Shown here one piece after another: positions 24,795-34,426 of a DNA stretch of 64,000 bases. Position 1 is the first letter of the stretch, and every line of letters begins with the position of its first letter. Both the position numbers and the translations under genes were made by a program. Source of the stretch: JAEUIT01 sp034439815 (GTDB taxonomy: Bacteria > Planctomycetota > Phycisphaerae > Phycisphaerales > SM1A02); NCBI GenBank assembly GCA_034439815.1, contig JAWXBD010000084.1, positions 1 through 64,000 on the forward strand, in the 5' to 3' direction. The notes under the pieces were generated by a model. It was not told the origin of the DNA and ran no database searches. It saw nothing but the letters and a program-made list of their open reading frames with translations.

Positions 24795-27700
24795 TCAGTT
24801 CGGACTGTCGACCTTGCGAAGTGCGAGGATGCGCGGGCGGTCGCCCGGCTTCTGCACGTTGCTGCGGTCGACGATCATCACGTAGCGGCTGTCGTCGGCG
24901 ATGAACTCCGGATTCGTGGCGTCCCACCGGCCTGACACCGGATCCTGACGCACGGCCTTCAGGCGGAAGTACACCGTGAAGACATCGCTGCGCGTCGTGA
25001 CCAGATTGGAAATGCCGGAGAAGAGCAGATTGCGTTCTTCAACATCACCGGCAACGCGATCGGGAATCGTCAACCCTCCCACCGTCGGATTCGGATTCAC
25101 GGTGTTGCGGCCGTTGTTCACATCGGTCGCGATGCGGTACGCCATGCCGTTGTGGTACTCGTACTGACTGTTGCCAAGCGTCGTCGTACTGGTGCGGTAC
25201 GGATCCAGTCCGGCGAATTCCATGCTGAAGCTGTTTTTGACCTTCCAGTCTTCAATCGGCGCAGCCGTCTCATTCATTGTGCGCTGCAGCAGCAGCAGCT
25301 CGCCGATCGAGACGATGCCCCGGTCGCCACGCATGCCCTGCGCCATGACCGTGCTGCCTTGGATGATCGGGCCGAGGAAGCCCGGAGTGCTCGCGATGTC
25401 GTCCTGCACCAGGCCACGATCTACGTAGTGCGGCAGCGTGTCCTGAGGAGCGACGAACGGATCAATCATTCCCGAGACCCGCAGTGTTGTCCGGTCGCGA
25501 TAACGCATGAAACTGTCGACGATGCGTGTGAACGGGTTGATGTCGAACGGAATCGGGACTTGCGGCGCCATGACGGTCGAGGATCCGAAGTCCGTATCGT
25601 TACTCGCGAGCCGCGTCATATGCGGCAGTGTGCGCATCGACTCGGGCAGCGCTGTATTGAGGTTCACGAGCCCCGGCGTCATCGCACCGGCGTAGCCCGC
25701 GGCATTGCGCGGCCGGCGCAGTTCCGCTTCATCGAGCTCGAACACCGAGATGGTTCCGTCGCCGTCAATATCAAGCCGCTTCGCGCCACGGTCATCGCAT
25801 ACGACCGCGTCGAAGATCGCGACGCCTGCGGGCAGCGCCGGGACATACGGCGCGCTCGGCGGCGTGCCGAGCACGCTGGTCGGACCGTCGGTCGGTCCAC
25901 TCTCGTTGCCGGGCGAGATTGAAGGATCGAGGAACGGCGTGATGCGCAGTCGATTCACGAATGCACCGCGTCCTGCCGGCTGATCAGTCGCGTCCTCTTC
26001 CTGCAGCATGATCTCGCCGAAGGTCTTCTCTGTCGTGGGATCGCTGAAGCCGGTCGAGATGTCGATCACCGGTCCCCAGCAGAAGACATTCAGCAGCTCG
26101 CCGATCTGCGTGAAGTCGGCGTCCTTGTGCAGCATCTGGAGCGGTGCACGGAACGCGGTGAAGTCCTTCGCCTTCACCCAGTCATTCTGCTGCCAGCCCT
26201 TGTCGCCGATCACCACACCGGCGGGGAAATTGCCGTTGGCATCCGCGTACGGGAATCCCATGCCATAGACGTTGTCGGCGATGCCGGCCTGCTGCCGCAC
26301 GGCGCACGGGAAGAACGTCGGTTTGCCACGTCGCTCTTCGCCGAAAATGCTGCGGTAGCTGTAGTTGATCCAGAGGTCCGGCCCGTCGGGATCCTGACCG
26401 AACGCGTACGTGTCACCCTTGAACGTCACGCTTCCGCCGTTGCTGGCGCTGCCGTCCACCGTCTGCTTGGGAAGAACTGGTGCACCGGGCAGACTGAAGA
26501 CGTAGCGCGGGTTGCTCTCGTTGACGCGCACGATGCCGTCGCCCGTCGTATTGCCGGTGGGCCAGGTGTCCCACGTCCAGGCGCGGCTTGCACGGCACCA
26601 CGCGACGAAATAGTCATCGGTGCCGATGCGGATGCCGTCCATGAAGTTGCGGGCGGGCGGATTGCCCGGGAGGTACTCGAAGCCCTTCTTCGGAGGGAAG
26701 TGCTGTGCATCGGTGAACAGCCGCGAGACAGACTCAGCAAACTCGTTCGACGGGACGCCGCTGACGCGATTGTCAAAGCGGTCGACCACCACGTCAGCCG
26801 GCAGGGTCGCCCCGAGTCCGGCCTGCGGGAGGATGCGCCATACGAGTTCGACGGATTCGCCGTTGGGGTCGTTGAAGTCACCCACCGGATTGTCAGCGGG
26901 CGACGGAATCGGAGTGGAGAGCCACGCCGAGCTCGCATTGAAGAGCTGCGTCTGCTGAATCGGTTCGGCATCTGGACTGAATACTTCCGTCTTCTCGATG
27001 TCGAGGAAGTCGAGCCACGTCGCAGTCTGGTTGAACGTGCCCGGCGGCGTCTCGATGTTGGACTCCTGGATCGCGTACACGATCGCAGTGGTCGGCCCCA
27101 GCTCGGTCGCCGCACCGAGGGTCGTGGTCGGCGGGAACGCGAACGTCCTTCCAAAGACCTTGATGCGGAATCCAAACAGGCTGATCGGCGTGCTGTGCGG
27201 GTTCGCGACCTGGACAGCAACGACGGCGCCGGGCTTCGAACTGGAATCGACGAAGTGCTCCCCTCCGCCGAGGAAGATCTGCGGGACGTCGTACGGGCCG
27301 GTGATGCCAGGGACCACCCCGACCATTGCGGGATCGATCGCGCTCTTCGGATACACGAGCGCGAAGAACACCTCCATGATGAACGGGTGCTTCTCCTGGC
27401 CGATGTAGCGCCAGTCCGGCTCGATCGGATCCTGAACACCGAGCGCCGGATGCAGTGGCGTGTCGATGTGTGGCAGCCCCGACGCGAGCTGGAGAGGCTC
27501 GTCGCGCCACTGATCAATGTTCGCCGTCATGCTCGCAGCCATCTGCCGCGTCTTGTCGTACTGAGCGCGCTGATAGGCGATCGCCTGGTTTCCCGCGAGC
27601 GCAAGGTACGACTGATAGGCGGTGCCGCCGCCGGACAGCGGCCACGACCGGGTCAGCGACCGCTCAAGCAGGTTCTGAAGATCCGCGCGCCATTCGCGCC

Positions 27701-29780
27701 GATTCGTCTCGATCACCGCCGCCGTGATTGCGGACAAGGAGCCGGCAAGAGGCACATCCATCGCACGGCGCAGATCAATCCGCTTCGTCTGCCGCACATA
27801 TGCCGCGTAGTCGAGCTCGCCGGCGACCGGGTTCTCGATCGTCGTGATGTCACCGTCGGTGTCGGCGGTCAAGCCGTCACGGTTGTAGTCGATGCGCGGA
27901 TCAGGATAGGGCGACGGCCACAGCCACGCAGGCAGGAGGTCGTTGCGGGCGCCGCTGATCGTGGTGATCTTGCGGCGGTTATCGAGCAGCAGCGCGCGAG
28001 CGCTCAACTGCTGCAGCCCCTCGTTCGTCTCGGCACGCTGCGGATTGGAGCGCAGGAACGAGAACACATTGTCCTGCGTGTTCAGCGCCCGTTCGAGGCG
28101 CGAAAGCACCCACGGGGTGTTCTGGCCGTGATAGGCGCGCAGCTCGAGTTCTTCGCCAATGCCGAACGGCGTGAGCGCCGACGCCGGCAGATCACGGCGA
28201 AGCGCGCCGCTCTTGAAGTAGCGCTGCCGCTCGATTGCGGAGTAGAACTCGGCCTGTTCGGCTGCGGGATAGCTGAAGTCGGCGATGAAGTTGTTCGGGT
28301 CTGCGGCACCAATCGCATCCTTCATCCCGATCGCTTGGAGAAATGTCAGGCTGTCGGTGTTGAAATCGCCAAAGCGGTCCTGCGACCAGCCGATCACGAC
28401 CGGCGCATACAGCGGATTCGGCCCCGACATGTCAGCCGGCAGAAACAAGGTCGGTATGCCCGCATTGATGCTGTCGTAGTTGTTCGCGGGATTGTCGAAG
28501 AAGCCGACCTGCAAGCCGGTGGTGTTCGAGATGCCGACGAGTGCGACGTCCGACGGGTTGTACCCGACGGTGTTGCGCTGATTGAAACGGCTCGCGACGT
28601 TCAGGTTCACGAGCGACGAGTTGTCGACCACCGACACCGCGACGAGATAGCGGAGCGAGCGCTCCACCGTCTGCGGCGCGAGGAACCAGAATGCATCCGT
28701 GAAGCCGTCACCGTCGGTGTCGGCGAACGTGCTGGACACCGCGTAGCGCAGGTCGAATGGCAGATCCGCGAGCCGGAAGAAATTCGGCAGACAGTTGTTG
28801 GTCGCGTAGTTCGTCAGATAGCTCGAACCGGCGTTCGGCGCCGCGAACCACGCATCGCGGCGAGTTCGGAACTCCTCCGCGTTGCTGACACCGTTCGGCG
28901 GAAAGTTCGGGAGCCACTGCTCGTACGGCATGCCGAGCGCCATCGGGTTGCCGATGCTCTCGTCGGTCACGAAGAGCGTGTTCGGAAGAATGTCCGAAAT
29001 GTCTTTCGCGACGCGGAAGCCGTTGTTCGACGCCGCGAGCCACGAGAGATGCGCCCAGTGCGAGAACGAGTCGGGGATACCGTCGTTGTTCGAATCAATG
29101 CGCACGGGCTCCGTCGAACGCAGGAGGCGGTTGTCGCCGAAGCCTGGATTGCCGTAGGGATTCCAGTCGCCGATCGGCAGGTTGTTGGCGCCGAGGATCG
29201 ATCCGTTTGGTTCGCCGGGACCGCGGGGCAAGAGCGTGGCGTTCGGCGCGACCGTCGACAGAAAGTCCGGCCAGTTTGTCCACGGACGGGTCTCGTACGG
29301 CGCGAAGTTGTACGCGAAGTCCGGCAGCAGATCGGGCTCGTCTCTGTTGCCGTCGCGGTCGAAGTCGAACCAGTCCCTGGCGTCACGATCGATACCGAAG
29401 AGGCGTGCGGTCGGCTCGATGTTGAGGCGCGCAAAGAAGTTCGTCACCGTGCGGATCGACGTGTCATTCGGGTCGCTGCGATAGCCCGCAGTATTGTACA
29501 GCGCGTCCGGATCAATCGGCTGCGGAAAGATCGCGTCCGCAAGCATCATGCTGAGATCGTCGCTGACGGCCTCGGCGCGAGTGTCGCGCTGCGTCGCCTG
29601 CTGCTGGGCGCTCGACACATTCCGTCCCGCCTGCGTGCGCGAAATGAACGCGGTCGCGATGATCACGAGCAGCACGAGGATCGCCGTCACGAGGATCAGC
29701 GCGTTGCCGCGCCGACGCTGCGGCGGAGAGGAATGCATACGACGGGTGTGACTGCGAACTACTGGCCGAACTACTGGCAT
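24795..29780 (-). CDS. Giant prepilin-like protein (GspK/PilX-like N-terminus) with calcium-loop motifs
   Basis: The 1661-residue protein has a class III-like N-terminus: basic leader (PQRRRGNALILVT) and a hydrophobic helix (ILVLLVIIATAFIS), as in minor pilins. Most of the body is Asn/Asp/Pro/Thr-rich and extracellular in character. At least five Asp-rich loops are visible (DTDGDGFTDAF, DSNNDGIPDSF, DYNRDGLTADTDGD), and residues 1337-1348 (DIDGDGTISVFE) fit all twelve positions of a canonical EF-hand loop. GspK proteins normally have 300-350 residues. ATG 29780 has an AGAAGGG ribosome-binding site eight bases upstream. ATG 29846 overlaps the previous stop (ATGA) and would give a longer leader; ATG 29738 gives a shorter one. 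Confidence 0.88.
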   Translation of the reverse strand: MPVVRPVVRSHTRRMHSSPPQRRRGNALILVTAILVLLVIIATAFISRTQAGRNVSSAQQQATQRDTRAEAVSDDLSMMLADAIFPQPIDPDALYNTAGYRSDPNDTSIRTVTNFFARLNIEPTARLFGIDRDARDWFDFDRDGNRDEPDLLPDFAYNFAPYETRPWTNWPDFLSTVAPNATLLPRGPGEPNGSILGANNLPIGDWNPYGNPGFGDNRLLRSTEPVRIDSNNDGIPDSFSHWAHLSWLAASNNGFRVAKDISDILPNTLFVTDESIGNPMALGMPYEQWLPNFPPNGVSNAEEFRTRRDAWFAAPNAGSSYLTNYATNNCLPNFFRLADLPFDLRYAVSSTFADTDGDGFTDAFWFLAPQTVERSLRYLVAVSVVDNSSLVNLNVASRFNQRNTVGYNPSDVALVGISNTTGLQVGFFDNPANNYDSINAGIPTLFLPADMSGPNPLYAPVVIGWSQDRFGDFNTDSLTFLQAIGMKDAIGAADPNNFIADFSYPAAEQAEFYSAIERQRYFKSGALRRDLPASALTPFGIGEELELRAYHGQNTPWVLSRLERALNTQDNVFSFLRSNPQRAETNEGLQQLSARALLLDNRRKITTISGARNDLLPAWLWPSPYPDPRIDYNRDGLTADTDGDITTIENPVAGELDYAAYVRQTKRIDLRRAMDVPLAGSLSAITAAVIETNRREWRADLQNLLERSLTRSWPLSGGGTAYQSYLALAGNQAIAYQRAQYDKTRQMAASMTANIDQWRDEPLQLASGLPHIDTPLHPALGVQDPIEPDWRYIGQEKHPFIMEVFFALVYPKSAIDPAMVGVVPGITGPYDVPQIFLGGGEHFVDSSSKPGAVVAVQVANPHSTPISLFGFRIKVFGRTFAFPPTTTLGAATELGPTTAIVYAIQESNIETPPGTFNQTATWLDFLDIEKTEVFSPDAEPIQQTQLFNASSAWLSTPIPSPADNPVGDFNDPNGESVELVWRILPQAGLGATLPADVVVDRFDNRVSGVPSNEFAESVSRLFTDAQHFPPKKGFEYLPGNPPARNFMDGIRIGTDDYFVAWCRASRAWTWDTWPTGNTTGDGIVRVNESNPRYVFSLPGAPVLPKQTVDGSASNGGSVTFKGDTYAFGQDPDGPDLWINYSYRSIFGEERRGKPTFFPCAVRQQAGIADNVYGMGFPYADANGNFPAGVVIGDKGWQQNDWVKAKDFTAFRAPLQMLHKDADFTQIGELLNVFCWGPVIDISTGFSDPTTEKTFGEIMLQEEDATDQPAGRGAFVNRLRITPFLDPSISPGNESGPTDGPTSVLGTPPSAPYVPALPAGVAIFDAVVCDDRGAKRLDIDGDGTISVFELDEAELRRPRNAAGYAGAMTPGLVNLNTALPESMRTLPHMTRLASNDTDFGSSTVMAPQVPIPFDINPFTRIVDSFMRYRDRTTLRVSGMIDPFVAPQDTLPHYVDRGLVQDDIASTPGFLGPIIQGSTVMAQGMRGDRGIVSIGELLLLQRTMNETAAPIEDWKVKNSFSMEFAGLDPYRTSTTTLGNSQYEYHNGMAYRIATDVNNGRNTVNPNPTVGGLTIPDRVAGDVEERNLLFSGISNLVTTRSDVFTVYFRLKAVRQDPVSGRWDATNPEFIADDSRYVMIVDRSNVQKPGDRPRILALRKVDSPN

Positions 29781-29842
29781 GGGTGAAACCCTTCTGCTGG
29801 TCGGTGGGCGCGTATGGAAATGCAGACTCTGACGCGCGGGAC

Positions 29843-31489
29843 TCAACGACGGGGAAGCTCGACAACAAACTGGAACGTGCGCCCCTCGGGGAAGCGCTGC
29901 TGGGAATCATGCAGAGTGAACGTGAACCGCAAAGCGGTGGGCCACGGTGTGTAGCCGGCTGCCGGATCGGGACCGATCTGGTTGGTGGCCGAGTTGAACG
30001 GCAGCGATCGCGTGCTGTTGAAGCCGAACACCGCCTCGTACACACGAACACCGAATTGGGCGTTGAACAGCGGATATCCGACCAGCTCCGCCGGACCGGA
30101 AGTGACGAACGGACCCTCGATGTTCGACGGGTAGATCGGGAGGCCGACACATCCCAACTCGCCGACGCAGTCGCCGTCATAGACCTTGACTCGGTGCGGC
30201 ACCGCCGTCTCATCCGAATTCAGCGGAAACACGCCGCGGTCCGCATCGGGCATGCCGAACCACGGATGCTCACCGTTGTCGTTGACGACGAAGCCGACCC
30301 ACTCGTCACCGCTGGCGGGCTGCGCCGGAGTCGGGTCGACCGTGCTGCCGTCTTCAGCCGACTCCCGTCCGGTCCGGTCAGCCCACGTCCATTCGACGAT
30401 GAAGGAAGAGCAGCCGGGCGCCAGCGTCGGTGTCGTCAGCATCTGATCAATGCGGTCTGTGCTGCCCGACGGCGGCACCTTCTCGGCGCGCGGAAAGCGC
30501 AGGGGATTCGGACTCGCCGATGTCCCGCCCGGCACTTCAAGCGACCGGAGGATCTGCGTCCGCTGATCGAACCAGTTCCAGTTGGTGTCACCGAAATTCG
30601 TCACCGTCTGGCGGATCTTGTCGAGCGTGCTCGCGGCGATGTCAACGCGCGACGAAAACGGACCGGAGTCGTACGTGTTTAAGCCGGCCGTGCTGGCCGT
30701 CGTCAACCAGATGCTGAGGGCCGAGTTCTTGGGATCGGACGTGCGGTTGTTGAATCGAAGGAAGCCGTTCGTTCCGTCGTCGGCAAGCAGCAGCGCCTGC
30801 CGCGCGAGGATCCACTCGCGTGCCGGGGGCTGCGTCGCGAGCACTACTTGGCCGTTCGCGCCGGTCGACCAGTTCACCGTGGTCACGCCCCACTCACCGA
30901 GATTCGGCACCTCAAACGTCCATGGGCAGATCGGAGCGCCGTTCTCCTTTCCGCCGAGATACGCGTCCATTCCGGGCTTGGCGTTGCGCAGCTGAATCGC
31001 ATGGCCGTAGTACACGCGCGCCGCCATCGCCTGCTTGTTCGGCCAGTAGTAATCACCAGGATCGCCAGTGAAATCATCACTGCCCGCATAGACCGTCGAG
31101 TGCTGCTGCCCGTCGACGAAGAAGACGAGCCGATCACAGCGCAGCTTCGCGTTGGCCGGCTGCGCCGAGTTCAGCAGCGGCCCCGATGGCGCATTGACAT
31201 CGTTGCGGACTTCCACGTTCTGAATCGCCACAAAGCCCTGGGCGCTCAGCCGCGCGAGGTCGGCGCGGATCTGCCGCTCCATCGTCTGCGCCGTCTGCAT
31301 GATGTCGGCGTTCGCTTCGCCGGCACCCGTGACTTTGCTCACGGTGCCGAAGATCCGCGCCGTCGCGATGATGACGACGATCAGGATCGCGACCGCGACC
31401 ATCAGTTCCGTCAGCGTGAACGCGCGGGCGCGCGGGCCGCGCTGAGCATTCGGAGCATGCTGATCATGCGGCATGGACGTGTGTCGCAT
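29843..31489 (-). CDS. Prepilin-like protein, GspJ/PulJ-type N-terminus
   Basis: The 548-residue protein has a prepilin cleavage region ARAFTLTELMVAVAILIV with Glu at the +5 position, then a hydrophobic helix. The following ERQIRADLARL segment matches GspJ-like minor pseudopilins. The remainder is a long, soluble, beta-rich region with many Trp, Asn and Pro residues. The residue before the mature Phe is Ala rather than Gly (RARA-F), a tolerated but less common peptidase site. ATG 31489 overlaps the upstream stop in the arrangement TGATG. A minor component at the tip of a pilus or pseudopilus is the likely role. Confidence 0.88.
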   Translation of the reverse strand: MRHTSMPHDQHAPNAQRGPRARAFTLTELMVAVAILIVVIIATARIFGTVSKVTGAGEANADIMQTAQTMERQIRADLARLSAQGFVAIQNVEVRNDVNAPSGPLLNSAQPANAKLRCDRLVFFVDGQQHSTVYAGSDDFTGDPGDYYWPNKQAMAARVYYGHAIQLRNAKPGMDAYLGGKENGAPICPWTFEVPNLGEWGVTTVNWSTGANGQVVLATQPPAREWILARQALLLADDGTNGFLRFNNRTSDPKNSALSIWLTTASTAGLNTYDSGPFSSRVDIAASTLDKIRQTVTNFGDTNWNWFDQRTQILRSLEVPGGTSASPNPLRFPRAEKVPPSGSTDRIDQMLTTPTLAPGCSSFIVEWTWADRTGRESAEDGSTVDPTPAQPASGDEWVGFVVNDNGEHPWFGMPDADRGVFPLNSDETAVPHRVKVYDGDCVGELGCVGLPIYPSNIEGPFVTSGPAELVGYPLFNAQFGVRVYEAVFGFNSTRSLPFNSATNQIGPDPAAGYTPWPTALRFTFTLHDSQQRFPEGRTFQFVVELPRR

Positions 31490-32748
31490 CAGAGTTCCTC
31501 CACCGTCATGTAGATCGGGGCGATCGTCGTGCCGGCGCTGTCGCGGATCGGCATGAACCACACCTGGACCGCGCCTTCACTGTCGATCCGTGAACCGTTG
31601 ACGCCAGGCCCCGCGCCGTAGACGGCGGACGGCTGCATTGCGGGCACCGGCCGAGCGAGCTTCACGGGACCGTCAGCCGGCACCCGACGTCCGGACAGGA
31701 CGCGGTGAATGTTGTTGTTCTGATCGAGGATCCACTGCCCCGGCACCTGCCACATGAAGCGCGGCTTCGTGAGGTCAAAGTTGGCGGGGTTGGTGGTCGA
31801 CGCAGTCAACGGAACGTCGGTCGGATCGATCGTTGAGTTCCACTCATCGATCGGGGGCGCGACCCACGGATCCCCGGCGTCGCACTTGAAGATGTACGGC
31901 AATGGCGATCGTTCGACTTCCTGCGGGCAATCCTGCGCGTCGCCGGCAGGATCCGCCGGACGCACCGAATAAAGCACGGGCTGGCCGCCCGGAAAGCTCA
32001 CGCGGTAGACAAACACGGCCACCTGCACGCGCCCCTGGAAGCGGCGGAACATGCAGTCCCAGACGTACTGCGGCCTGTCGGTGCCGGTGAAGTAGTCCGT
32101 CCCCATCGGCCAGTAGCGTTCACGCTGCTTGATGAAGACAGCGGGCTCGGGCTTGGCGCGCAGCCAGTCGGCAGCGGCGGTGTTATTTAAGATCGCGTAG
32201 CGCGCGGGGTTGTACGGAATCCCGTAGAGAACCGGCGAATTCGTGGGCCAGCCGTCATTCATCTCCGTCGCCATGCTGAGCGATGAGAACGGCGGAAGGC
32301 TGAACTCCCGGCGCGAGTACTGCTGACTGAAGATGTCAATCGCGCCCTCGTCCTGCGCCGTGGCGTTGTCGTCAAAGATGAAGCCGGGGCGCATCCACGG
32401 CCAGTCGGACTGAATCGTGCCCACGATCTCGTCTGCGCGACCACCTCCATTGGGACCGACGGAGTACCCGCCCGTGAAGGGATTGAAGTCGGAGAACGCG
32501 CCGAAATCGCTCTGGTGCAGGCGCGACCGGATCAACGCCATCGCGCTCTCGGCCACCATCGGTCCCAGCGTGTCGTCATTGCTCTGCCGCTGCAACGTGA
32601 TCCCTGCGGGGAAAATCGAAGCGACAGAAATGACGCCGATGCCGAGGATGAAGATCGCCAGCAGCAGTTCGGCGAGCGAAAAGCCGCGGCGATTCGTCCG
32701 CGCGACTCGAGCTCGTTTCACGGGTGGAGCATGTCGACCGTCATTCAT
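31489..32748 (-). CDS. Prepilin-like protein, GspI/PulI-type N-terminus
   Basis: The 419-residue protein carries the cleavage motif RRGFSLAELLLAIFILGIGV, whose Glu5 and ...ILGIGV pattern resembles GspI/PilV minor pilins. The following body is beta-rich with Asp/Pro loops (FDLTKPRFMWQVPGQWILD). ATG 32748 is chosen; a GTG at 32766 overlaps the upstream stop by four bases (GTGA) and would add six residues. It is one of five successive coupled pilin-like genes, which suggests stoichiometric cotranslation. Confidence 0.88.
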   Translation of the reverse strand: MNDGRHAPPVKRARVARTNRRGFSLAELLLAIFILGIGVISVASIFPAGITLQRQSNDDTLGPMVAESAMALIRSRLHQSDFGAFSDFNPFTGGYSVGPNGGGRADEIVGTIQSDWPWMRPGFIFDDNATAQDEGAIDIFSQQYSRREFSLPPFSSLSMATEMNDGWPTNSPVLYGIPYNPARYAILNNTAAADWLRAKPEPAVFIKQRERYWPMGTDYFTGTDRPQYVWDCMFRRFQGRVQVAVFVYRVSFPGGQPVLYSVRPADPAGDAQDCPQEVERSPLPYIFKCDAGDPWVAPPIDEWNSTIDPTDVPLTASTTNPANFDLTKPRFMWQVPGQWILDQNNNIHRVLSGRRVPADGPVKLARPVPAMQPSAVYGAGPGVNGSRIDSEGAVQVWFMPIRDSAGTTIAPIYMTVEEL

Positions 32749-32762
32749 GTGGTGCGTTGCAA

Positions 32763-33683
32763 TCACTGCTGGACCTCCGCGACGCCGGTGAACCGGTTGA
32801 AGTGAATGCGCTGGCTGTTGGTCGTGATGAAGCCCTGCGGGCCGAAGAGCTCGGTCTTCATGTTGACATCGTTGGACCAGTCGAGCGTCTTCGACTCCCG
32901 CGCCTGGCGGTCGTCGTAGACGGCGAGGAACGGAACGAGCGTCAGATTGCACTCGTCTTCGACGTGGTCCTGCATCCAATAGCGCTCGAACTGGCCGTTG
33001 GCGCACTGGGAATCTTGTTCCACATCCTGCGGATCGCCGTCCGGCGTGAGGTCATCCAGATTGAAATCAACAAACGATTTCGAGTCACCTGCGCTCGATG
33101 CGGGATTGCGCGTGACCATCGAGCCGTCCGGCGCAAACATCACGGCGATCATGCGGCTGTACAGATGCGGCTCCTGGCAGCCCTGCATGATCAGCGGCAT
33201 CTCGCCCTGCGACACCCAGACACCGTCGTCGTTGTCTTCGAACAGCGGACCCGCAACCTTGATGCCGACAGGAAGACGAACGAGCCGCGTCTTACCTGAG
33301 GTCGTGACGATGAATCGATCGGCGACGTCGAACTGCCCCGGCGCGCCGGCGAAGAAGATGACCCCCTTCTTCGTCCACTCCGCGATGATCACCTCGGTCT
33401 GCTGCGGCTTCTGCTTGTTGTTGATGTCCCAGATCGGTCGGAACACGACAACAACCAGCTTGTTCTCGCGGATCGCGATCGCCCGCGCCGACTGCAGCGT
33501 ATTCGTGACCACGTTGACCGCGGCGCTGACGCGCGAGCTCTTGCTCATGCGCTGCACGGAGATGATGGTGAGGACGCTGAGGACGCCGAGAATTCCTACC
33601 ACGACGAGCAGCTCGATGAGCGTGAACGCCGCGCGACGGACGCGTGTGGAAGCATGCATTCGATTTGCAGATGAACGCATCAT
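32763..33683 (-). CDS. Prepilin-like protein, GspH-type N-terminus
   Basis: The 306-residue protein has the motif RRAAFTLIELLVVVGILGVL with mature Phe and Glu5, and a downstream helix (QRMSKSSRVSAAVNVVTNTL) followed by SARAIAIRENKLVVVVF. This last pattern resembles GspH/FimT-type pseudopilins. The residue before the Phe is Ala rather than Gly. ATG 33683 starts inside the upstream gene's stop (ATGATG overlaps TGA). Downstream sequence contains Asp-rich loops (DLTPDGDPQD). Confidence 0.88.
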   Translation of the reverse strand: MMRSSANRMHASTRVRRAAFTLIELLVVVGILGVLSVLTIISVQRMSKSSRVSAAVNVVTNTLQSARAIAIRENKLVVVVFRPIWDINNKQKPQQTEVIIAEWTKKGVIFFAGAPGQFDVADRFIVTTSGKTRLVRLPVGIKVAGPLFEDNDDGVWVSQGEMPLIMQGCQEPHLYSRMIAVMFAPDGSMVTRNPASSAGDSKSFVDFNLDDLTPDGDPQDVEQDSQCANGQFERYWMQDHVEDECNLTLVPFLAVYDDRQARESKTLDWSNDVNMKTELFGPQGFITTNSQRIHFNRFTGVAEVQQ

Positions 33684-34426
33684 TGCCCTTCCTGTCCGTA
33701 CGAATAGATGTTGTCGCGCCGCTCGTCGGCCGTCGTCGAAGCGATGTCGACAAACCGGCCGTCGGGCCCCGCCGACACAAACATCACCTGCCGGTTGCGG
33801 CAGATGCCGAAGCCCGTGACAGTCGGATTTCCGTTGATGTTGTCTTCTGACGCGGAGCGCAGCGTTCCGTCGAGATCCGGATCGCCCAGATCGCCCGAAC
33901 TCCACTCACGACCGGGAAACACGGCGACAATCGGAGTGCCCCACGCATCCGTGACGTGCTTGAGCGCCGACATGCCGAGGCCCGCGAGCTTGACATTCTT
34001 GAAGTTGTCGACGGGGAGCTTCGCGAGGATCTCGCGGACCTGCTGCTGCTTGGAGATCGTTTCGAGCAGCCAAACGGTGCGCTGATCTGGCAACGAATTG
34101 TTGAACGGGGGCGCGAGCCCCCCTTCACCCGTAAGAGCCGGGTTGAACGGAACATCCCAGTTCCCCGTGTCACCCGCTGATCCTGGAAACGTCACGCGCC
34201 GATCAACCTGCCGCTCCCATTCCTGCATGGCGGTGTCGAGCTGCGTGAGGACACTCTTCGTCACGCGCTCTTCGCTCTTGCCGAGGACAGGCACCATGAC
34301 GGCGAGCACGAGCGAGACGAGGATGATGATGATCGCAACGACGATCATGAGCTCCAGCAGGCTGAAGCCGCGGGACGCTCGATCAAGCCGAGGCAGAGGC
34401 AGTAACTGTGCGTTGTGCTGATTCAC
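33680..34426 (-). CDS. Prepilin-like protein, GspG/major pseudopilin-type
   Basis: The 248-residue protein has the classic leader RASRGFSLLELMIVVAIIIIL with Gly(-1), Phe1 and Glu5. A helix with SVLTQLDTAMQEWERQVDR follows, then a C-terminal beta region. A GTG start at 34426 overlaps the upstream TGA by four bases (GTGA) and gives a leader of about 20 residues; an ATG further upstream at 34492 would encode unlikely basic sequence. GspG-like pseudopilins are major subunits, but the longer C-terminal domain leaves open a pilin role. Confidence 0.87.
   Translation of the reverse strand: MNQHNAQLLPLPRLDRASRGFSLLELMIVVAIIIILVSLVLAVMVPVLGKSEERVTKSVLTQLDTAMQEWERQVDRRVTFPGSAGDTGNWDVPFNPALTGEGGLAPPFNNSLPDQRTVWLLETISKQQQVREILAKLPVDNFKNVKLAGLGMSALKHVTDAWGTPIVAVFPGREWSSGDLGDPDLDGTLRSASEDNINGNPTVTGFGICRNRQVMFVSAGPDGRFVDIASTTADERRDNIYSYGQEGQ

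Noticed and set aside
26127..29786. A 1219-residue open frame on the plus strand opposite the giant prepilin-like gene
   Set aside because: It is antisense to a well-supported gene with prepilin N-terminus and ribosome-binding site. Its translation is Arg/His/Val/Asp-rich without domains or a signal, as expected for antisense frames in GC-rich DNA.
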